Source: Rosenbergiella australiborealis (GTDB lineage Bacteria; Pseudomonadota; Gammaproteobacteria; Enterobacterales; Enterobacteriaceae). From it: 64,000 bases of DNA. Shown here in pieces: positions 63,520 to 64,000 of this stretch. The stretch is from positions 124,001-188,000 of the forward strand of contig NZ_JABBFO010000002.1 of NCBI RefSeq assembly GCF_018494035.1, written 5' to 3'. Each line of letters begins with the position of its first letter. Position 1 is the first letter of the stretch. A model generated the notes under the pieces. That model worked only from the letters and a program-made list of their open reading frames with translations, was not told where the DNA came from and searched no databases. A program made the position numbers and the translations under genes.

Positions 63520-64000
63520 CCATCGAGGCTAGGACGGAGATTCTCGGTCTTGCTATCATGCAGCGCCCCCCCTTTATAGGCGATAAAAAGGGGGCTGGAT
63601 ACTGGTGTTTTTCCTAAAAACAAATAAAATTTATTCTCCACAGAATAACTTCTTCATGAAAAATAGTTTATGTGTCCAAAAATTATTATTCATAATTATT
63701 CAATTTTCAAGATTGAACTAATTATCATTAAAGTAAGATGCCTTAGTAAGATACACAGAGAATGTGACTGAACAGTTAATTTAAATTGCCAACCAAATAA
63801 TAATATTGTGATGATGAATATTTATTGCTTTACAGAAAAGTAAAATTATCGTGGCCTTATTATGTGAAATAGTAAAATCACTTGAAAAACTCGTTCAACG
63901 ATATAATCGAACACAAATAGAGTAATCCTAAGGCTATGGTTTATAGGTAAAAATAAACAAATTCTATTTTGTCAGGTATGTATTCAATGTGGTGTAATTA
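63520..64000. other. Intergenic region at the right edge
   Basis: 481 bp to the window end with no gene. A hairpin CCCCCTTT/AAAGGGGG (63568-63575, 63587-63594) without T-run may end the mdtG transcript. The remaining 400 bp are very AT-rich and could be the promoter region of a gene beyond the window. Confidence 0.5.

Overview
The window is a chromosomal segment of an enterobacterium (order Enterobacterales). Nearly every core gene is recognisable as an E. coli orthologue: ydbH-ynbE, azoR, hrpA, asr, ydgU, rstAB, ydgI, ydgH, uspE, fnr, sotB, bioD2, ynfB, ydfG, eco, rutABCD, yneE, glsB. AT-rich intergenic DNA and moderate GC would fit an Erwiniaceae-type genome, but I cannot fix the genus from sequence alone.

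The segment spans the replication terminus. A 28-bp match, identical to the E. coli dif site as I know it, lies at 28969-28996. Four exact MatP (matS) sites (2094, 25092, 34541, 57330) and one correctly oriented FtsK KOPS octamer at 30562 agree with this. About 46 of 63 genes are transcribed away from dif.

Layout. 1-28.8 kb is mostly conserved core: envelope (ydbH-ynbE, ydgH), the RstA/RstB acid-stress system with an RstA box in front of asr, fnr-uspE, sugar efflux and biotin genes, then a purine-catabolism pair (guaD, hpxO), ecotin, and an acetolactate decarboxylase/SDR pair. 28.8-29.3 kb is non-coding and carries dif. 29.3-34.6 kb holds a GT9 glycosyltransferase and rutR/rutABCD (uracil as nitrogen source, without rutEFG). 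34.6-51.1 kb is an aromatic-catabolism block: an AraC regulator, ALDH, outer-membrane channel-like protein and GMC alcohol dehydrogenase (probable alcohol-aldehyde-acid peripheral steps), then a PcaR-like regulator divergent from an 11-gene operon for benzoate to catechol to 3-oxoadipate to acetyl-CoA and succinyl-CoA. 51.1-64 kb holds a Zur-box-preceded zinc ABC importer, a long-form glyoxalase I with an AldA-like dehydrogenase, an AEC transporter with a LysR regulator, glsB, a CynT-like carbonic anhydrase, an esterase, an OprB porin and an MdtG-like exporter.

Two themes connect genes. First, nitrogen scavenging: rutA, guaD and hpxO each have a sigma-54 type GG-N10-GC promoter, and ydfG, whose E. 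coli product can replace RutE, is in the same window. Second, aromatic carbon use: the peripheral oxidation genes sit directly beside the complete ben-cat-pca route. No RNA genes, CRISPR arrays or intact insertion sequences were seen.
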